In this document: piece after piece, positions 37,680 through 55,609 of the stretch
Position numbering within the stretch: the stretch's first letter is position 1
Layout of the letters: every line of letters begins with the position of its first letter
NCBI GenBank assembly: GCA_034769895.1
Contig: CM068372.1
Coordinates: 372,329,258 to 372,393,257, forward strand
Length of the DNA: 64,000 bases
Reading direction: 5' to 3'
Origin: Magicicada septendecula
Taxonomy: Eukaryota > Arthropoda > Insecta > Hemiptera > Cicadidae
Position numbers and translations under genes: made by a program
Notes under the pieces: generated by a model
What the model was told of the DNA's origin: nothing
The model's database searches: none
Seen by the model: the letters and a program-made list of their open reading frames with translations, nothing else

Positions 37680-39030
37680 AAATATCGGTATGGAGAACCA
37701 TACAAGACTTCCATATTCTAAGATTTATATTTAAAATCATTTTCGAAATTAAATATTACCATAGAAACTACTTCTTTCTACTTACTGCTTCAGCCTTAAC
37801 CACAGTACTGTGGTCACTAACGTATACCACCTCACGTTATCGCACTCGATTTTCACTGATGATGGAAGTCGATGGCATTGCCGAAACGTCTGGTTTTGTA
37901 GAAAACATTGGACTACGGCCAAATATCCCGGGAAGGAATTTTAACAAAAACTACTTCTTTGTTGCCGATAACGTTGTACACATATATATAAAAAATATGC
38001 ATAAAATTAATGGCTTGTATAAGTTAATGATTGATCTCCATTAAGTAGTGCTCAAGTTACCAAAGTTTTAATATTATGATGTCCGTAATTAAAACGTCAG
38101 AGCAGGTTTAGTGTGAATGAGGGTACACTGTGGACAAAAATTTTCAACATTTCCTATTGAGCGTTGCTTAGAGTAAAGCTGCGAATCTACAATGTATGTT
38201 TCACAGAACAAACACGCGAAAAAGAAGGAGCGCTCCGAAGTCACTCATGGACCCTCAGCATCTTGCAGAGGGTACATTCCCTAAAGACGAAAAGTCTGTC
38301 TATGAATCGTTCCTCTGTAAACACGTGCAGTTACACTGCCCAGCGATCCACAGAAAGCAAATTTATGTCCATTTTTTCGGCTTGCACGTGTTATGTTGGT
38401 GTGGGTTTCGGCACTTTCCACTTAAAAAGCGTGCAAATGTAAGAAAATAAACATGAGTGAGGCCAGAAATAACACGAATTTTGTGTGTGTGTGTCTTCCC
38501 TGCCTTTTTATTGCTGTAGTCATAATAATAAACTGGAAACTTAAACATTACATAACTGAGATATGCTTACCTGCCACGAACGATATATTATTTTATACAT
38601 GTATATTAACTCATACATAATTTACAAAAGGTCTTGAGAACTCTACAATTTAGGTCTGTATGCAAATAATCTTTTGATTCTGTTTGAATTTGCGGCTGTT
38701 ATCGTTTGCCAAACAAAAATTTTCCCTGATAAAAAAACCGTTGCAGGTAAACTACCCCTTTCCCTCAACCAATCTTCACCGAAAACAATATGTCTTGAGT
38801 ACTCTACAAATCAGGGCTGTGTGCAAAAAATTATTTGATTCTGTTTGAATTTGCGGCTGTTATCGTTTGCCATAGAAAAAATCTACAGACAGACAGACAC
38901 ACACACAGACACTTTTCGAAAAACGACTTTTTTCATGTTTTGAGTGTAGTACAATCAGAATCTACAATAATCTCGAACACGATTTTTTTTGCCATCACCA
39001 TACTTCCATTTCCTTAAGGAATATGGAAGT
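37680..39030 (+). repeat. Satellite monomer 10 (S type, 1351 bp)
   Basis: First unit of the second S-L-C trimer, 37680-42537. Unlike monomer 7 it has GTTACC. Confidence 0.85.
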
Positions 39031-40868
39031 AAATATCGGTATGGAGAACCATACAAGACTTCCATATTCTAAGATTTATATTTAAAATCATTTTCGAAAT
39101 TAAATATTACCATAGAAACTACTTCTTTCTACTTACTGCTTCAGCCTTAACCACAGTACTGTGGTCACTAACGTATACCACCTCACGTTATCGCACTCGA
39201 TTTTCACTGATGATGGAAGTCGATGGCATTGCCGAAACGTCTGGTTTTGTAGAAAACATTGGACTACGGCCAAATATCCCGGGAAGGAATTTTAACAAAA
39301 ACTACTTCTTTGTTGCCGATAACGTTGTACACATATATATAAAAAATATGCATAAAATTAATGGCTTGTATAAGTTAATGATTGATCTCCATTAAGTAGT
39401 GCTCAAGTTACCAAAGTTTTAATATTATGATGTCCGTAATTAAAACGTCAGAGCAGGTTTAGTGTGAATGAGGGTACACTGTGGACAAAAATTTTCAACA
39501 TTTCCTATTGAGCGTTGCTTAGAGTAAAGCTGCGAATCTACAATGTATGTTTCACAGAACAAACACGCGAAAAAGAAGGAGCGCTCCGAAGTCACTCATG
39601 GACCCTCAGCATCTTGCAGAGGGTACATTCCCTAAAGACGAAAAGTCTGTCTATGAATCGTTCCTCTGTAAACACGTGCAGTTACACTGCCCAGCGATCC
39701 ACAGAAAGCAAATTTATGTCCATTTTTTCGGCTTGCACGTGTTATGTTGGTGTGGGTTTCGGCACTTTCCACTTAAAAAGCGTGCAAATGTAAGAAAATA
39801 AACATGAGTGAGGCCAGAAATAACACGAATTTTGTGTGTGTGTGTCTTCCCTGCCTTTTTATTGCTGTAGTCATAATAATAAACTGGAAACTTAAACATT
39901 ACATAACTGAGATATGCTTACCTGCCACGAACGAAATATTATTTTATACATGTATATTAACTCATACATAATTTACATTAAAATGACAAAATTATAATTT
40001 TATTGCCTGGCAACAAAATTATTTTATTTTTAACAATTACCATTGTTTGAAAAAGTTTAAATGAATTTTCAAGTACTTTACTGTTGTTAAAACGTAAAAG
40101 GTTGCAGGTAAACTACCCCTTCCCCTTAACCGATCTTTACCAAAATCGAAAGTCCTTGAGATCTCTACAAATCAGGGCTGTATGCAAAAAATTATTTGAT
40201 TCTGTTTGAATTTGCGGCTGTTATCGTTTGCCATAGAAAATACCCTTGTCAAAAAAACGTTGCATGTAAACTACCCCTTTCCCTTAACCGATCTTCACCA
40301 AAAACAATAGGCCTTGAGTACTCTACAAATCAGGGCTGTATGCAAAAAATTATTTGATTCTGTTTGAATTTGCGGCTGTTATCGTTTGCCATAGAAAATA
40401 CCCTTGTTAAAAAAACGTTGCAGGTAAACTACCCCTTTCCCTTAACCGATCTTCACCAAAAACAAAAGGTCTTGAGAACTCTACAATTTAGGTCTGTATG
40501 CAAATAATCTTTTGATTCTGTTTGAATTTGCGGCTGTTATCGTTTGCCAAACAAAAATTTTCCCTGATAAAAAAACCGTTGCAGGTAAACTACCCCTTTC
40601 CCTCAACCAATCTTCACCGAAAACAATATGTCTTGAGTACTCTACAAATCAGGGCTGTGTGCAAAAAATTATTTGATTCTGTTTGAATTTGCGGCTGTTA
40701 TCGTTTGCCATAGAAAAAATCTACAGACAGACAGACACACACACAGACACTTTTCGAAAAACGACTTTTTTCATGTTTTGAGTGTAGTACAATCAGAATC
40801 TACAATAATCTCGAACACGATTTTTTTTGCCATCACCATACTTCCATTTCCTTAAGGAATATGGAAGT
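39031..40868 (+). repeat. Satellite monomer 11 (L type, 1838 bp)
   Basis: Near-identical to monomer 8, including CGAACGAAATATT at about 39928. Confidence 0.85.
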
Positions 40869-42537
<1,669 letters not shown>

Positions 42538-44371
42538 AAATATCGGTATGGAGAACCATACAAGACTTCCATATTCTAAGATTTATATTTAAAATCATTT
42601 TCGAAATTAAATATTACCATAGAAACTACTTCTTTCTACTTACTGCTTCAGCCTTAACCACAGTACTGTGGTCACTAACGTATACCACCTCACGTTATCG
42701 CACTCGATTTTCACTGATGATGGAAGTCGATGGCATTGCCGAAACGTCTGGTTTTGTAGAAAACATTGGACTACGGCCAAATATCCCGGGAAGGAATTTT
42801 AACAAAAACTACTTCTTTGTTGCCGATAACGTTGTACACATATATATAAAAAATATGCATAAAATTAATGGCTTGTATAAGTTAATGATTGATCTCCATT
42901 AAGTAGTGCTCAAGTTACCAAAGTTTTAATATTATGATGTCCGTAATTAAAACGTCAGAGCAGGTTTAGTGTGAATGAGGGTACACTGTGGACAAAAATT
43001 TTCAACATTTCCTATTGAGCGTTGCTTAGAGTAAAGCTGCGAATCTACAATGTATGTTTCACAGAACAAACACGCGAAAAAGAAGGAGCGCTCCGAAGTC
43101 ACTCGAAGTCAGCATCTTGCAGAGGGTACATTCCCTAAAGACGAAAAGTCTGTCTATGAATCGTTCCTCTGTAAACACGTGCAGTTACACTGCCCAGCGA
43201 TCCACAGAAAGCAAATTTATGTCCATTTTTTCGGCTTGCACGTGTTATGTTGGTGTGGGTTTCGGCACTTTCCACTTAAAAAGCGTGCAAATGTAAGAAA
43301 ATAAACATGAGTGAGGCCAGAAATAACACGAATTTTGTGTGTGTGTGTCTTCCCTGCCTTTTTATTGCTGTAGTCATAATAATAAACTGGAAACTTAAAC
43401 ATTACATAACTGAGATATGCTTACCTGCCACGAACGATATATTATTTTATACATGTATATTAACTCATACATAATTTACATTAAAATGACAAAATTATAA
43501 TTTTATTGCCTGGCAACAAAATTATTTTATTTTTAACAATTACCATTGTTTGAAAAAGTTTAAATGAATTTTCAAGTACTTTACTGTTGTTAAAACGTAA
43601 AAGGTTGCAGGTAAACTACCCCTTCCCCTTAACCGATCTTTACCAAAATCGAAAGTCCTTGAGATCTCTACAAATCAGGGCTGTATGCAAAAAATTATTT
43701 GATTCTGTTTGAATTTGCGGCTGTTATCGTTTGCCATAGAAAATACCCTTGTCAAAAAAACGTTGCATGTAAACTACCCCTTTCCCTTAACCGATCTTCA
43801 CCAAAAACAATAGGCCTTGAGTACTCTACAAATCAGGGCTGTATGCAAAAAATTATTTGATTCTGTTTGAATTTGCGGCTGTTATCGTTTGCCATAGAAA
43901 ATACCCTTGTTAAAAAAACGTTGCAGGTAAACTACCCCTTTCCCTTAACCGATCTTCACCAAAAACAAAAGGTCTTGAGAACTCTACAATTTAGGTCTGT
44001 ATGCAAATAATCTTTTGATTCTGTTTGAATTTGCGGCTGTTATCGTTTGCCAAACAAAAATTTTCCCTGATAAAAAAACCGTTGCCGGTAAACTACCCCT
44101 TTCCCTCAACCAATCTTCACCGAAAACAATATGTCTTGAGTACTCTACAAATCAGGGCTGTGTGCAAAAAATTATTTGATTCTGTTTGAATTTGCGGCTG
44201 TTATCGTTTGCCATAGAAAAAATCTACAGACAGACAGACACACACACAGACACTTTTCGAAAAACGACTTTTTTCATGTTTTGAGTGTAGTACAATCAGA
44301 ATCTACAATAATCTCGAACACGATTTTTTTTGCCATCACCATACTTCCATTTCCTTAAGGAATATGGAAGT
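42538..44371 (+). repeat. Satellite monomer 13 (L type, 1834 bp)
   Basis: L monomer with the shorter GAAGTC variant, so 1834 not 1838 bp. GTTACC present. Private GCCGGTAAAC in a subrepeat at about 44084. Confidence 0.85.
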
Positions 44372-45165
44372 AAATATCGGTATGGAGAACCATACAAGAC
44401 TTCCATATTCTAAGATTTATATTTAAAATCATTTTCGAAATTAAATATTACCATAGAAACTACTTCTTTCTACTTACTGCTTCAGCCTTAACCACAGTAC
44501 TGTGGTCACTAACGTATACCACCTCACGTTATCGCACTCGATTTTCACTGATGATGGAAGTCGATGGCATTGCCGAAACGTCTGGTTTTGTAGAAAACAT
44601 TGGACTACGGCCAAATATCCCGGGAAGGAATTTTAACAAAAACTACTTCTTTGTTGCCGATAACGTTGTACACATATATATAAAAAATATGCATAAAATT
44701 AATGGCTTGTATAAGTTAATGATTGATCTCCATTAAGTAGTGCTCAAGTTTCCAAAGTTTTAATATTATGATGTCCGTAATTAAAACGTCAGAGCAGGTT
44801 TAGTGTGAATGAGGGTACACTGTGGACAAAAATTTTCAACATTTCCTATTGAGCGTTGCTTAGAGTAAAGCTGCGAATCTACAATGTATGTTTCACAGAA
44901 CAAACACGCGAAAAAGAAGGAGCGCTCCGAAGTCACTCGAAGTCAGCATCTTGCAGAGGGTACATTCCCTAAAGACGAAAAGTCTGTCTATGAATCGTTC
45001 CTCTGTAAACACGTGCAGTTACACTGCCCAGCGATCCACAGAAAGCAAATTTATGTCCATTTTTTCGGCTTGCACGTGTTATGTTGGTGTGGGTTTCGGC
45101 ACTTTCCACTTAAAAAGCGTGCAAATGTAAGAAAATAAACATGAGTGAGGCCAGAAATAACGTGA

Positions 45166-45259
<94 letters not shown>

Positions 45260-46008
45260 TTGCCTGCCTTTTATTGCTGTAGGCATAATAATAAAATGGA
45301 AACGTAAACATTACGTAACTGAGATATGCTTACCTGCCACGAACGATATATTATTTTATACATGGAGGAGTTCAGTGACATACACACGTACAGAAGAATT
45401 ATATATACAAAGATATTAACTCATACATAATTTACATTAAAATGAAAAAATTATATTTTTATTCCCTGGCAACAAAATTATTTTATTTTTAACAATTACC
45501 ATTGTTTGAAAAAGTGTAAATGAATTTTCAAGTACTTTACAGTTGTTAAAACGTAAAAGGTTGCAGGTAAACTACCCCTTCCCCTTAACCGATCTTTACC
45601 AAAATCGAAAGTCCTTGAGATCTCTACAAATCAGGGCTGTATGCAAAAAATTATTTGATTCTGTTTGAATTTGCGGCTGTTATCGTTTGCCATAGAAAAT
45701 ACCCTTGTCAAAAAAACGTTGCATGTAAACTACCCCTTTCCCTTAACCGATCTTCACCAAAAACAATAGGCCTTGAGTACTCTACAAATCAGGGCTGTGT
45801 GCAAAAAATTATTTGATTCTGTTTGAATTTGCGGCTGTTATCGTTTGCCATAGAAAAAATCTACAGACAGACAGACACACACACAGACACTTTTCGAAAA
45901 ACGACTTTTTTCATGTTTTGAGTGTAGTACAATCAGAATCTACAATAATCTCGAACACGATTTTTTTTGCCATCACCATACTTCCATTTCCTTAAGGAAT
46001 ATGGAAGT
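44372..46008 (+). repeat. Satellite monomer 14 (C type, 1637 bp)
   Basis: Two subrepeats, GAAGTC variant, TG tract of 91 bp. Confidence 0.85.
45168..45258 (+). repeat. (TG)n microsatellite, 91 bp
   Basis: TG run in monomer 14. Confidence 0.95.
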
Positions 46009-46802
46009 AAATATCGGTATGGAGAACCATACAAGACTTCCATATTCTAAGATTTATATTTAAAATCATTTTCGAAATTAAATATTACCATAGAAACTAC
46101 TTCTTTCTACTTACTGCTTCAGCCTTAACCACAGTACTGTGGTCACTAACGTATACCACCTCACGTTATCGCACTCGATTTTCACTGATGATGGAAGTCG
46201 ATGGCATTGCCGAAACGTCTGGTTTTGTAGAAAACATTGGACTACGGCCAAATATCCCGGGAAGGAATTTTAACAAAAACTACTTCTTTGTTGCCGATAA
46301 CGTTGTACACATATATATAAAAAATATGCATAAAATTAATGGCTTGTATAAGTTAATGATTGATCTCCATTAAGTAGTGCTCAAGTTTCCAAAGTTTTAA
46401 TATTATGATGTCCGTAATTAAAACGTCAGAGCAGGTTTAGTGTGAATGAGGGTACACTGTGGACAAAAATTTTCAACATTTCCTATTGAGCATTGCTTAG
46501 AGTAAAGCTGCGAATCTACAATGTATGTTTCACAGAACAAACACGCGAAAAAGAAGGAGCGCTCCGAAGTCACTCGAAGTCAGCATCTTGCAGAGGGTAC
46601 ATTCCCTAAAGACGAAAAGTCTGTCTATGAATCGTTCCTCTGTAAACACGTGCAGTTACACTGCCCAGCGATCCACAGAAAGCAAATTTATGTCCATTTT
46701 TTCGGCTTGCACGTGTTATGTTGGTGTGGGTTTCGGCACTTTCCACTTAAAAAGCGTGCAAATGTAAGAAAATAAACATGAGTGAGGCCAGAAATAACGT
46801 GA

Positions 46803-46862
<60 letters not shown>

Positions 46863-47611
46863 TTGCCTGCCTTTTATTGCTGTAGGCATAATAATAAAAT
46901 GGAAACGTAAACATTACGTAACTGAGATATGCTTACCTGCCACGAACGATATATTATTTTATACATGGAGGAGTTCAGTGACATACACACGTACAGAAGA
47001 ATTATATATACAAAGATATTAACTCATACATAATTTACATTAAAATGAAAAAATTATATTTTTATTCCCTGGCAACAAAATTATTTTATTTTTAACAATT
47101 ACCATTGTTTGAAAAAGTTTAAATGAATTTTCAAGTACTTTACAGTTGTTAAAACGTAAAAGGTTGCAGGTAAACTACCCCTTCCCCTTAACCGATCTTT
47201 ACCAAAATCGAAAGTCCTTGAGATCTCTACAAATCAGGGCTGTATGCAAAAAATTATTTGATTCTGTTTGAATTTGCGGCTGTTATCGTTTGCCATAGAA
47301 AATACCCTTGTCAAAAAAACGTTGCATGTAAACTACCCCTTTCCCTTAACCGATCTTCACCAAAAACAATAGGCCTTGAGTACTCTACAAATCAGGGCTG
47401 TGTGCAAAAAATTATTTGATTCTGTTTGAATTTGCGGCTGTTATCGTTTGCCATAGAAAAAATCTACAGACAGACAGACACACACACAGACACTTTTCGA
47501 AAAACGACTTTTTTCATGTTTTGAGTGTAGTACAATCAGAATCTACAATAATCTCGAACACGATTTTTTTTGCCATCACCATACTTCCATTTCCTTAAGG
47601 AATATGGAAGT
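46009..47611 (+). repeat. Satellite monomer 15 (C type, 1603 bp)
   Basis: C directly follows C here, breaking the L-C alternation. Private GAGCATTGC at about 46489; AAAGTTTAAATG instead of the AAAGTGTAAATG found in other C monomers. Confidence 0.85.
46805..46861 (+). repeat. (TG)n microsatellite, 57 bp
   Basis: Shortest long-class TG run, in monomer 15. Confidence 0.95.
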
Positions 47612-49735
<2,124 letters not shown>

Positions 49736-50034
49736 AAAATATTAGTATGGAGAACCATACATGACTTCCATATTCTAAGATTTATATTTAAAATCATTTT
49801 CGAAATTAAATATTACCATAGAAACTACTTCTTTCTACTTACTGCTTCAGCCTTAACCACAGTACTGTGGTCACTAACGTATACCACCTCACGTTATCGC
49901 ACTCGATTTTCACTGATGATGGAAGTCGATGGCATTGCCGAAACGTCTGGTTTTGTAGAAAACATTGGACTACGGCCAAATATCCCGGGAAAGAATTTTA
50001 ACAAAAACTACTTCTTTGTTGCCAATAACGTTGT

Positions 50035-50035
<1 letters not shown>

Positions 50036-50067
<32 letters not shown>

Positions 50068-50079
50068 TATATATATATA
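50036..50079 (+). repeat. (AC)n/(AT)n compound microsatellite
   Basis: AC run followed by ATATAT with one G, grown from the short ACATATATATA found in other monomers. Confidence 0.85.
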
Positions 50080-50560
50080 ATATGCATAAAATTAATGGCT
50101 TGTATAAGTTAATGATTGATCTCCATTAAGTAGTGCTCAAGTTTCCAAAGTTTTAATATTATGATGTCCGTAATTAAAACATCAGAGCAGGTTTAGTGTG
50201 AATGAGGGTACACTGTGGATAAAAATTTTCAACATTTCCTATTGAGCGTTGCTTAGAGTAAAGCTGCGAATCTACAGTGTATGTTTCACAGAACAAACAC
50301 GCGAAAAAGAAGGAGCGCTGAAGTCACTCATGGACCCTCAGCATGTTGCAGAGGGTTCATTCCCTAAAGACGAAAAGTCTGTCTATGAATCGTTCCTCTG
50401 TAAACACGTGCAGTTACACTGCCCAGCGATCCACAGGAAGCAAATTGATGTCCATTTTTTCGGCTTGCACGCGTTATGTTGGTGTGGGTTTCGGCACTTT
50501 CCATTTAAAAAGCGTGCAAATGTAAGAAAATAAACATGAGTGAGGCCAGAAATAACGTGA

Positions 50561-50562
<2 letters not shown>

Positions 50563-50655
<93 letters not shown>
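50563..50655 (+). repeat. (TG)n microsatellite, 93 bp
   Basis: TG run in monomer 17. Confidence 0.95.
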
Positions 50656-50656
<1 letters not shown>

Positions 50657-51882
50657 TTGCGTGCCTTTTTATTGCTGTAGGCATAATAATAAAATGGAAA
50701 CGTAAACATTACGTAACTGAGATATGCTTACCTGCCACGAACGATATATTATTTTATACATGGAGGAGTTCAGTGACATACACACGTACAGAAGAATTAT
50801 ATATATAAAGATATTAACTCATACATAATTTACATTAAAATGAAAAAATTATAATTTTATTCCCTGGCAACGAAATTATTTTATTTTTAACAATTACCAT
50901 TGTTTGAAAAAGTGTAAATGAATTTTCAAGTACTTTACTGTTGTTAAAACGTAAAAGGTTGCAGGTAAACTACCCCTTCCCCTTAACCGATCTTCACCAA
51001 AATCGAAAGTCCTTGAGATCTCTACAATTCAGGGAGGTATGCAACAAATTATTTGATTCTGTTTGAATTTGCGGCTGTTATCGTTTGCCATAGAAAATGC
51101 GCTTGATAAAAAAACTTTGCAGGTAAACTACCCCTTCCCCTTAACCGATCTTCACCAAAAACAATAGGTCTTGAGTACTCTACAAATCAGGGCTGTATGC
51201 AAAACATTATTTGATTCTATGTGAATTTGCGGCTGTTATCGTTTGCCATAGAAAATACCCTTGTTAAAAAAACGTTGCAGGTAAACTACCCCTTTCCCTT
51301 AACCGATCTTCACCAAAAACAATAGGTCTTGAGAACTCTACAATTTAGGGCTGTATGCAAATAATCTTTTGATTCTGTTTGAATTTGCGGCTGTTATCGT
51401 TTGCCATAGAAAATACCCTTGTTAAAAAAACGTTGCAGGTAAACTACCCCTTTCCCTTAACCGATCTTCACCAAAAACAAAAGGTCTTGAGAACTCTACA
51501 ATTTAGGTCTGTATGCAAATAATCTTTTGATTCTGTTTGAATTTGCGGCTGTTATCGTTTGCCAAACAAAAATTTTCCCTGATAAAAAAACCGTTGCAGG
51601 TAAACTACCCCTTTCCCTCAACCGATCTTCACCGAAAACAATATGTCTTGAGTACTCTACAAATCAGGGCTGTGTGCAAAAAATTATTTGATTCTGTTTG
51701 AATTTGCGGCTGTTATCGTTTGCCATAGAAAAAATCTACAGACAGACAGACACACACACAGACACTTTTCGAAAAACGACTTTTTTCATGTTTTGAGTGT
51801 AGTACAATCAGAATCTGCAATAATCTCGAACACGATTTTTTTTGCCATCACCATACTTCCATTCCTTAAGGAATATGGAAGT

Positions 51883-52712
51883 AAAAATTAGATTTTATGC
51901 AGACACTATTTTTAAAAAACTGTTTAGTGATTTTCATATACATACAAATTTGTTAAATAATAAAGTTTTGGAAATAAATTGATTTAAAAAAAAATAATTT
52001 TCTGAAATTATAAAAAATATTTTTTGCCCTCCAGAATATGTATTAAATTATTGACTGTAACAGTTAATATATTGTACAAATTATATTAAAATTCTTAATT
52101 TTGCGATTTTGCATCAAATAACACATAAACATGTTAGAATTATAAATGTTATTTTCATGTCTGTGAAACTCTTTCACACTTGTTTGTTATATTGGTATTC
52201 CAACAAATCAGTTTCTGTTTAAATGGCAGCTACTTAACTTTTAGTTAATAAAAGCGACTTTGTGTCTCAGAAGAATAGTAATTTTTTCCTGTAAGCCCCA
52301 GTACTTTTTTTCTTTTTTAGTAATTCCTAGATATCATAATAGAATATTGTAGAAGAATATTTTGTAAGAAATCTCATCATGCATACATGTGTGTGTGTGG
52401 CTGCTCATCACTAAGTCACTACAATTCAGAGACCCTCACTGTTACAGTGGAAACAATAATACAGAATGTATACAAATTAATATTGTTCTCAGTTTGGCAA
52501 TATAATTAATACACACAGACTTGAGAAATAGATGTAATTACAACACTACACTCTTAATACCATTACCCTACTAATTAATGAGTGACCTGTAAATAGAATG
52601 AGCAAACCGTGTCTTTACAAGTAGTGCACTAAAGTTCTCATCAAAAAGTGACATTTTCTGAGCTGATGACTTAGCGTGTTATAATGGCTTAAAATGTGTT
52701 CTTTGTTAACAG
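51883..52712 (+). other. Single-copy intron sequence before the first visible exon
   Basis: About 830 bp of AT-rich sequence with no repeat seen elsewhere in the window and no ORF I would call. It ends in TTTGTTAACAG, the acceptor of the exon at 52713. Probably the 3' end of a large intron that may also contain the satellite. Confidence 0.6.
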
Positions 52713-52835
52713 ACACATCCAAAAGCTGATTTAACAGACATACCAGTATTGGGTGAGAGCGAGTTAGCTCAGCATTTATCCGCATTGTTAGAAGAAGCAC
52801 ATGAAGATGATACACTGCATGACATCGTTTTTCAG
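52713..52835 (+). CDS. IBTK: IBTK-like protein, exon with start of first BTB domain
   Basis: A 123 bp exon (41 codons, phase 0 at both ends) lies between AG at 52711-52712 and GT at 52836. Only one frame is open; the other two have stops. The peptide runs from a linker (DIPVLGESELAQHL) into LLEEAHEDDTLHDIVFQ. The acidic helix followed by His-Asp-Ile-x-Phe-Gln is how the first BTB domain of IBTK begins. IBTK carries ankyrin repeats, RCC1 repeats and two BTB domains; it is known as an inhibitor of Bruton tyrosine kinase and a CUL3 ligase adaptor. The assignment rests on remembered similarity and on the fit of the following exons. Confidence 0.8.
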
Positions 52836-52918
52836 GTTTGTATCTTGTAAGAATCAAGTGTGTGTGTGTGTCTGTGTGCATGCGCATGTATGTGTGTGCG
52901 TGTGCATCATGTATTTAC
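52836..52918 (+). other. Intron start, TG-rich
   Basis: Splice donor GTTTGT followed by an irregular TGTG/TGCG stretch (52857-52908), then the border with the element C remnant. Confidence 0.6.
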
Positions 52919-54425
52919 CTGGGGGGGACCAGGAACCAACAAGGAAATGAGCATGGGAAGGGAACACACGTCCTAAGTACAAAGAGGGTAAAGAGTATTT
53001 TGTTATACGGATAGAATGATGTGAAAGGAGTTAGAGAATTATTGATAAATATTTTGCGAGAGTGGTGTCAGACTATGTAAATCTGTTAGCAAGTGTTAGA
53101 GTCAGAAGGGGGTTGAGGTTATATTTAAACACCCATTTGTAAGCCGAATTATTATGAATAATTAAGAGTCACCCAAAATAATTGATAATGAAAATGTTAA
53201 AGAGAAAATCGTAGGTAAAATGTAATAATAAACGAAACCAGTGAAAGATTTAATAGAATTTGAAGCTAAACTTAAAATGGGAATGTTTGTAGTTTTTATG
53301 CAGATGCAAATTAATTGTTTATTTTAATGGAATGAGATTTGTATTATTGATGAGTGTTCTATGTTTTATTATGTTGTACTATGTTTGAATGTAAAAAAAT
53401 TATAAACATGTGATGTATTTTACCTTGTATAATTTTTGAGATGTATCTAGGGCAAGGTCATTCACTTGACCCAGAGAGATCAGCTGATGACTGATGTTTG
53501 ATATATAGTGTGTTTCTTACAATTTGTTCATAGATTTTATTTGTGTATTCATACTGAAAGGATTAAACAATAAATTTCATTGACAAAATGATTCTTTTTG
53601 GGAATCAAAAATTTTTTTGAAAAAAAATATTTCATTTTTTGCTTGAAGTATAGATTGTGTTTTTATGTACAGGGTATTTTGTGGATTATATGTATTGTTA
53701 ATGTGTTAACTGATTGATGCTATTCATATAATGTGTGTTGTAAACAAATGTAATGATAAGCGAATTTATGATTTAATAAGATGTTCAGTTTATTTGTTTT
53801 TATGATTGTTAGTAGTTAGTGAAGAAGAATGGTAGATTTATGTAAAATATTTTGGGGTTTTGATGAAATTAATGATAATATAACATTTTGATATTGGAAT
53901 TAGATTAATTTCTTGGAGTTGACAGAATTTAAATGATTTAAGTGGGTTTGTTTAATTGATTTTGAGTTGAAACTGTGACGTCTAATCGATGAAATATTAA
54001 GAGAAGTAATTGAAGTTCAAGTATGACATATTTTATAAATTTGAAATCAACAAAGTAGTATATGAATATTATATGCAGCAATATGCACCAGCATATTATG
54101 TAGCAGTATGTGTACGCACCAGTACTTGCTAAAGGCAACCCAGTATGCATGTAAGGGGGAACATATCGGTTGAGGATCTGGTATGGTATAAGGCCAGTGT
54201 TTTGATTTTTGGCCGGAATGATAGAAGGTTAGGTGTACTATGGTGAGTATCTGTCCGATTTTATGGTGTTGGGATCTCGTATAGAGAAGTCCAGTAATCT
54301 TGTTCAGGTGCAGCCATAGTCGCTGAGCTAGGGGGGTAGTTTACCCATGAAGTGTTTTAAGAAATTAACGGGGCCATATAAGAAGTTAAGGAGGCCATAT
54401 CCTCACCGATCCTCTTGGGGTTTAG

Positions 54426-54467
54426 CAATGAGAGTTTTTATGCTCTAGGGCATACAACCTCTCATTG
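54426..54467 (+). other. Stem-loop next to the PPT, element C
   Basis: CAATGAGAG pairs with CTCTCATTG, and TATGC pairs with GCATA inside. Relative to element B, A-T has become G-C in the outer stem and the inner stem changed on both sides, so pairing is preserved. Confidence 0.65.
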
Positions 54468-54482
54468 GGGGGGGGGGGTTAT
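54467..54482 (+). other. Polypurine tract, element C
   Basis: A run of 12 G then TTAT before the LTR start TGTAATGG. The G run is longer than in element B and may vary. Confidence 0.55.
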
Positions 54483-55609
54483 TGTAATGGGGCAAAAACG
54501 GGGGTTTTTATTTTATCAAAAGTATTTAAATTTTTCGTTGCATGTCCCCTGCAAATTAAGGTTCTATTCAAACAATGAACGCTGGAAAAAACTTTTGGGC
54601 GGAGCGTACTTGAAGAATGCCAGACTGTTTTGTGAAATCAAGTGTTTTGTCACGAACTACTACGCGCAACATGAACACGCGCGCAGAGGCGACGCACATC
54701 AGTCCGACGGGACGCTAACAAAATGGCTAAGCTGTAAAATTACTTTCACCACGTGTTTGAAGATGACGGAAGTCCAGTGAAGACTCCACCCATCTGAGTC
54801 TCCTGCCTCGTCGCAGTGCAATATCATCAACACCTGAGGCACATGGACAAAGCCATACATTGTGAGCATTGACGAACAATTCGTAGCAGGCAGGCTGTGC
54901 ATTTCCTGGTGAGCAACCGTTGTAGTGGGGAATTTGTTGGTACACTCTGCCCCCAGTCACCTAACTGTCTTTAGCCCGGCCGGGTCAAACACGAGACTCG
55001 TGGATCCAAATTCAATTCTTGTAAAATTTAATAGAAAGCAACAACCGACTGAAGTTAGGGAACAGTATCAAAAATGAAATAAGTGAAGTGAGTAAATCTA
55101 ATAATGTAGTGGACAACCGACAAACATCCGAAGTGCAACATGTGAAGGGAGGAGACACAGACGGACACGTAACGTTGTAAAAATCTTCTTAAAAGTAACA
55201 GAGATCTCTAAACTAGATAAATGGGGAGCTAAATTGTGCGAATGAGTGAGTGTAGCAAGCTGGGTTCGCCTTACTTAGATTTAATAATTAAAACAAGTAG
55301 ACTACATCGAAATGAAAGTTTGAATTAATGTTTCATGTTTGTATGTTTTAACAAATGCTTTAATAGCAATTGAAAGAGATAGTAATGTACTAATTTGGAG
55401 AGAAAAGGTGAATAGTAAAGAAATTTAAAGTAGTATAAAAATAAAATAAAATGAGAGTTCTATTATATAAATGAGAGTAGTGTACGTTATTGATGCAACC
55501 TTGAAATCACGTTGGTATTCACAGTTCGTGTGAAGAATCGTAGGCTCAATTAAGGTAGGTGAGATATTTAAATATTATTTTATGAATTGTATTAAATCAT
55601 AACTTAACA
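54483..55609 (+). repeat. Element C 3' LTR
   Basis: About 1127 bp from TGTAATGG after the PPT to CTTAACA, the same type of ending as element B (TTAACA). The middle (54640-54980) is less AT-rich. Its right boundary rests on the TTAACA match only. Confidence 0.5.

Larger units (their letters stand above)
49736..51882 (+). repeat. Satellite monomer 17 (right edge, 2147 bp)
   Basis: Most diverged monomer after the first. Five subrepeats, an extra AC/AT tract at 50036-50079 where others have ACATATATATA, and a 3 bp deletion in the exon-like block. It ends exactly at the palindrome; the sequence after it is unlike any monomer. Confidence 0.85.
52919..55609 (+). mobile_element. Element C: 3' part of an LTR element related to element B
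   Basis: It lies in the intron between the first two visible exons, same strand as the gene. 52919-53420 resembles 18060-18590 of element B, and 54200-54482 resembles 21140-21430, including stem-loop and PPT. A 3' LTR follows (54483-55609). No 5' LTR, PBS or gag-like ORF is present, so it is 5'-truncated. No coding frame survives. TSD not determined because the 5' end is missing. Confidence 0.65.

Noticed and set aside
54415-54780. 121-codon ORF across the element C PPT and LTR
   Set aside because: It spans the PPT/LTR border, contains the G run and has no counterpart in element B.
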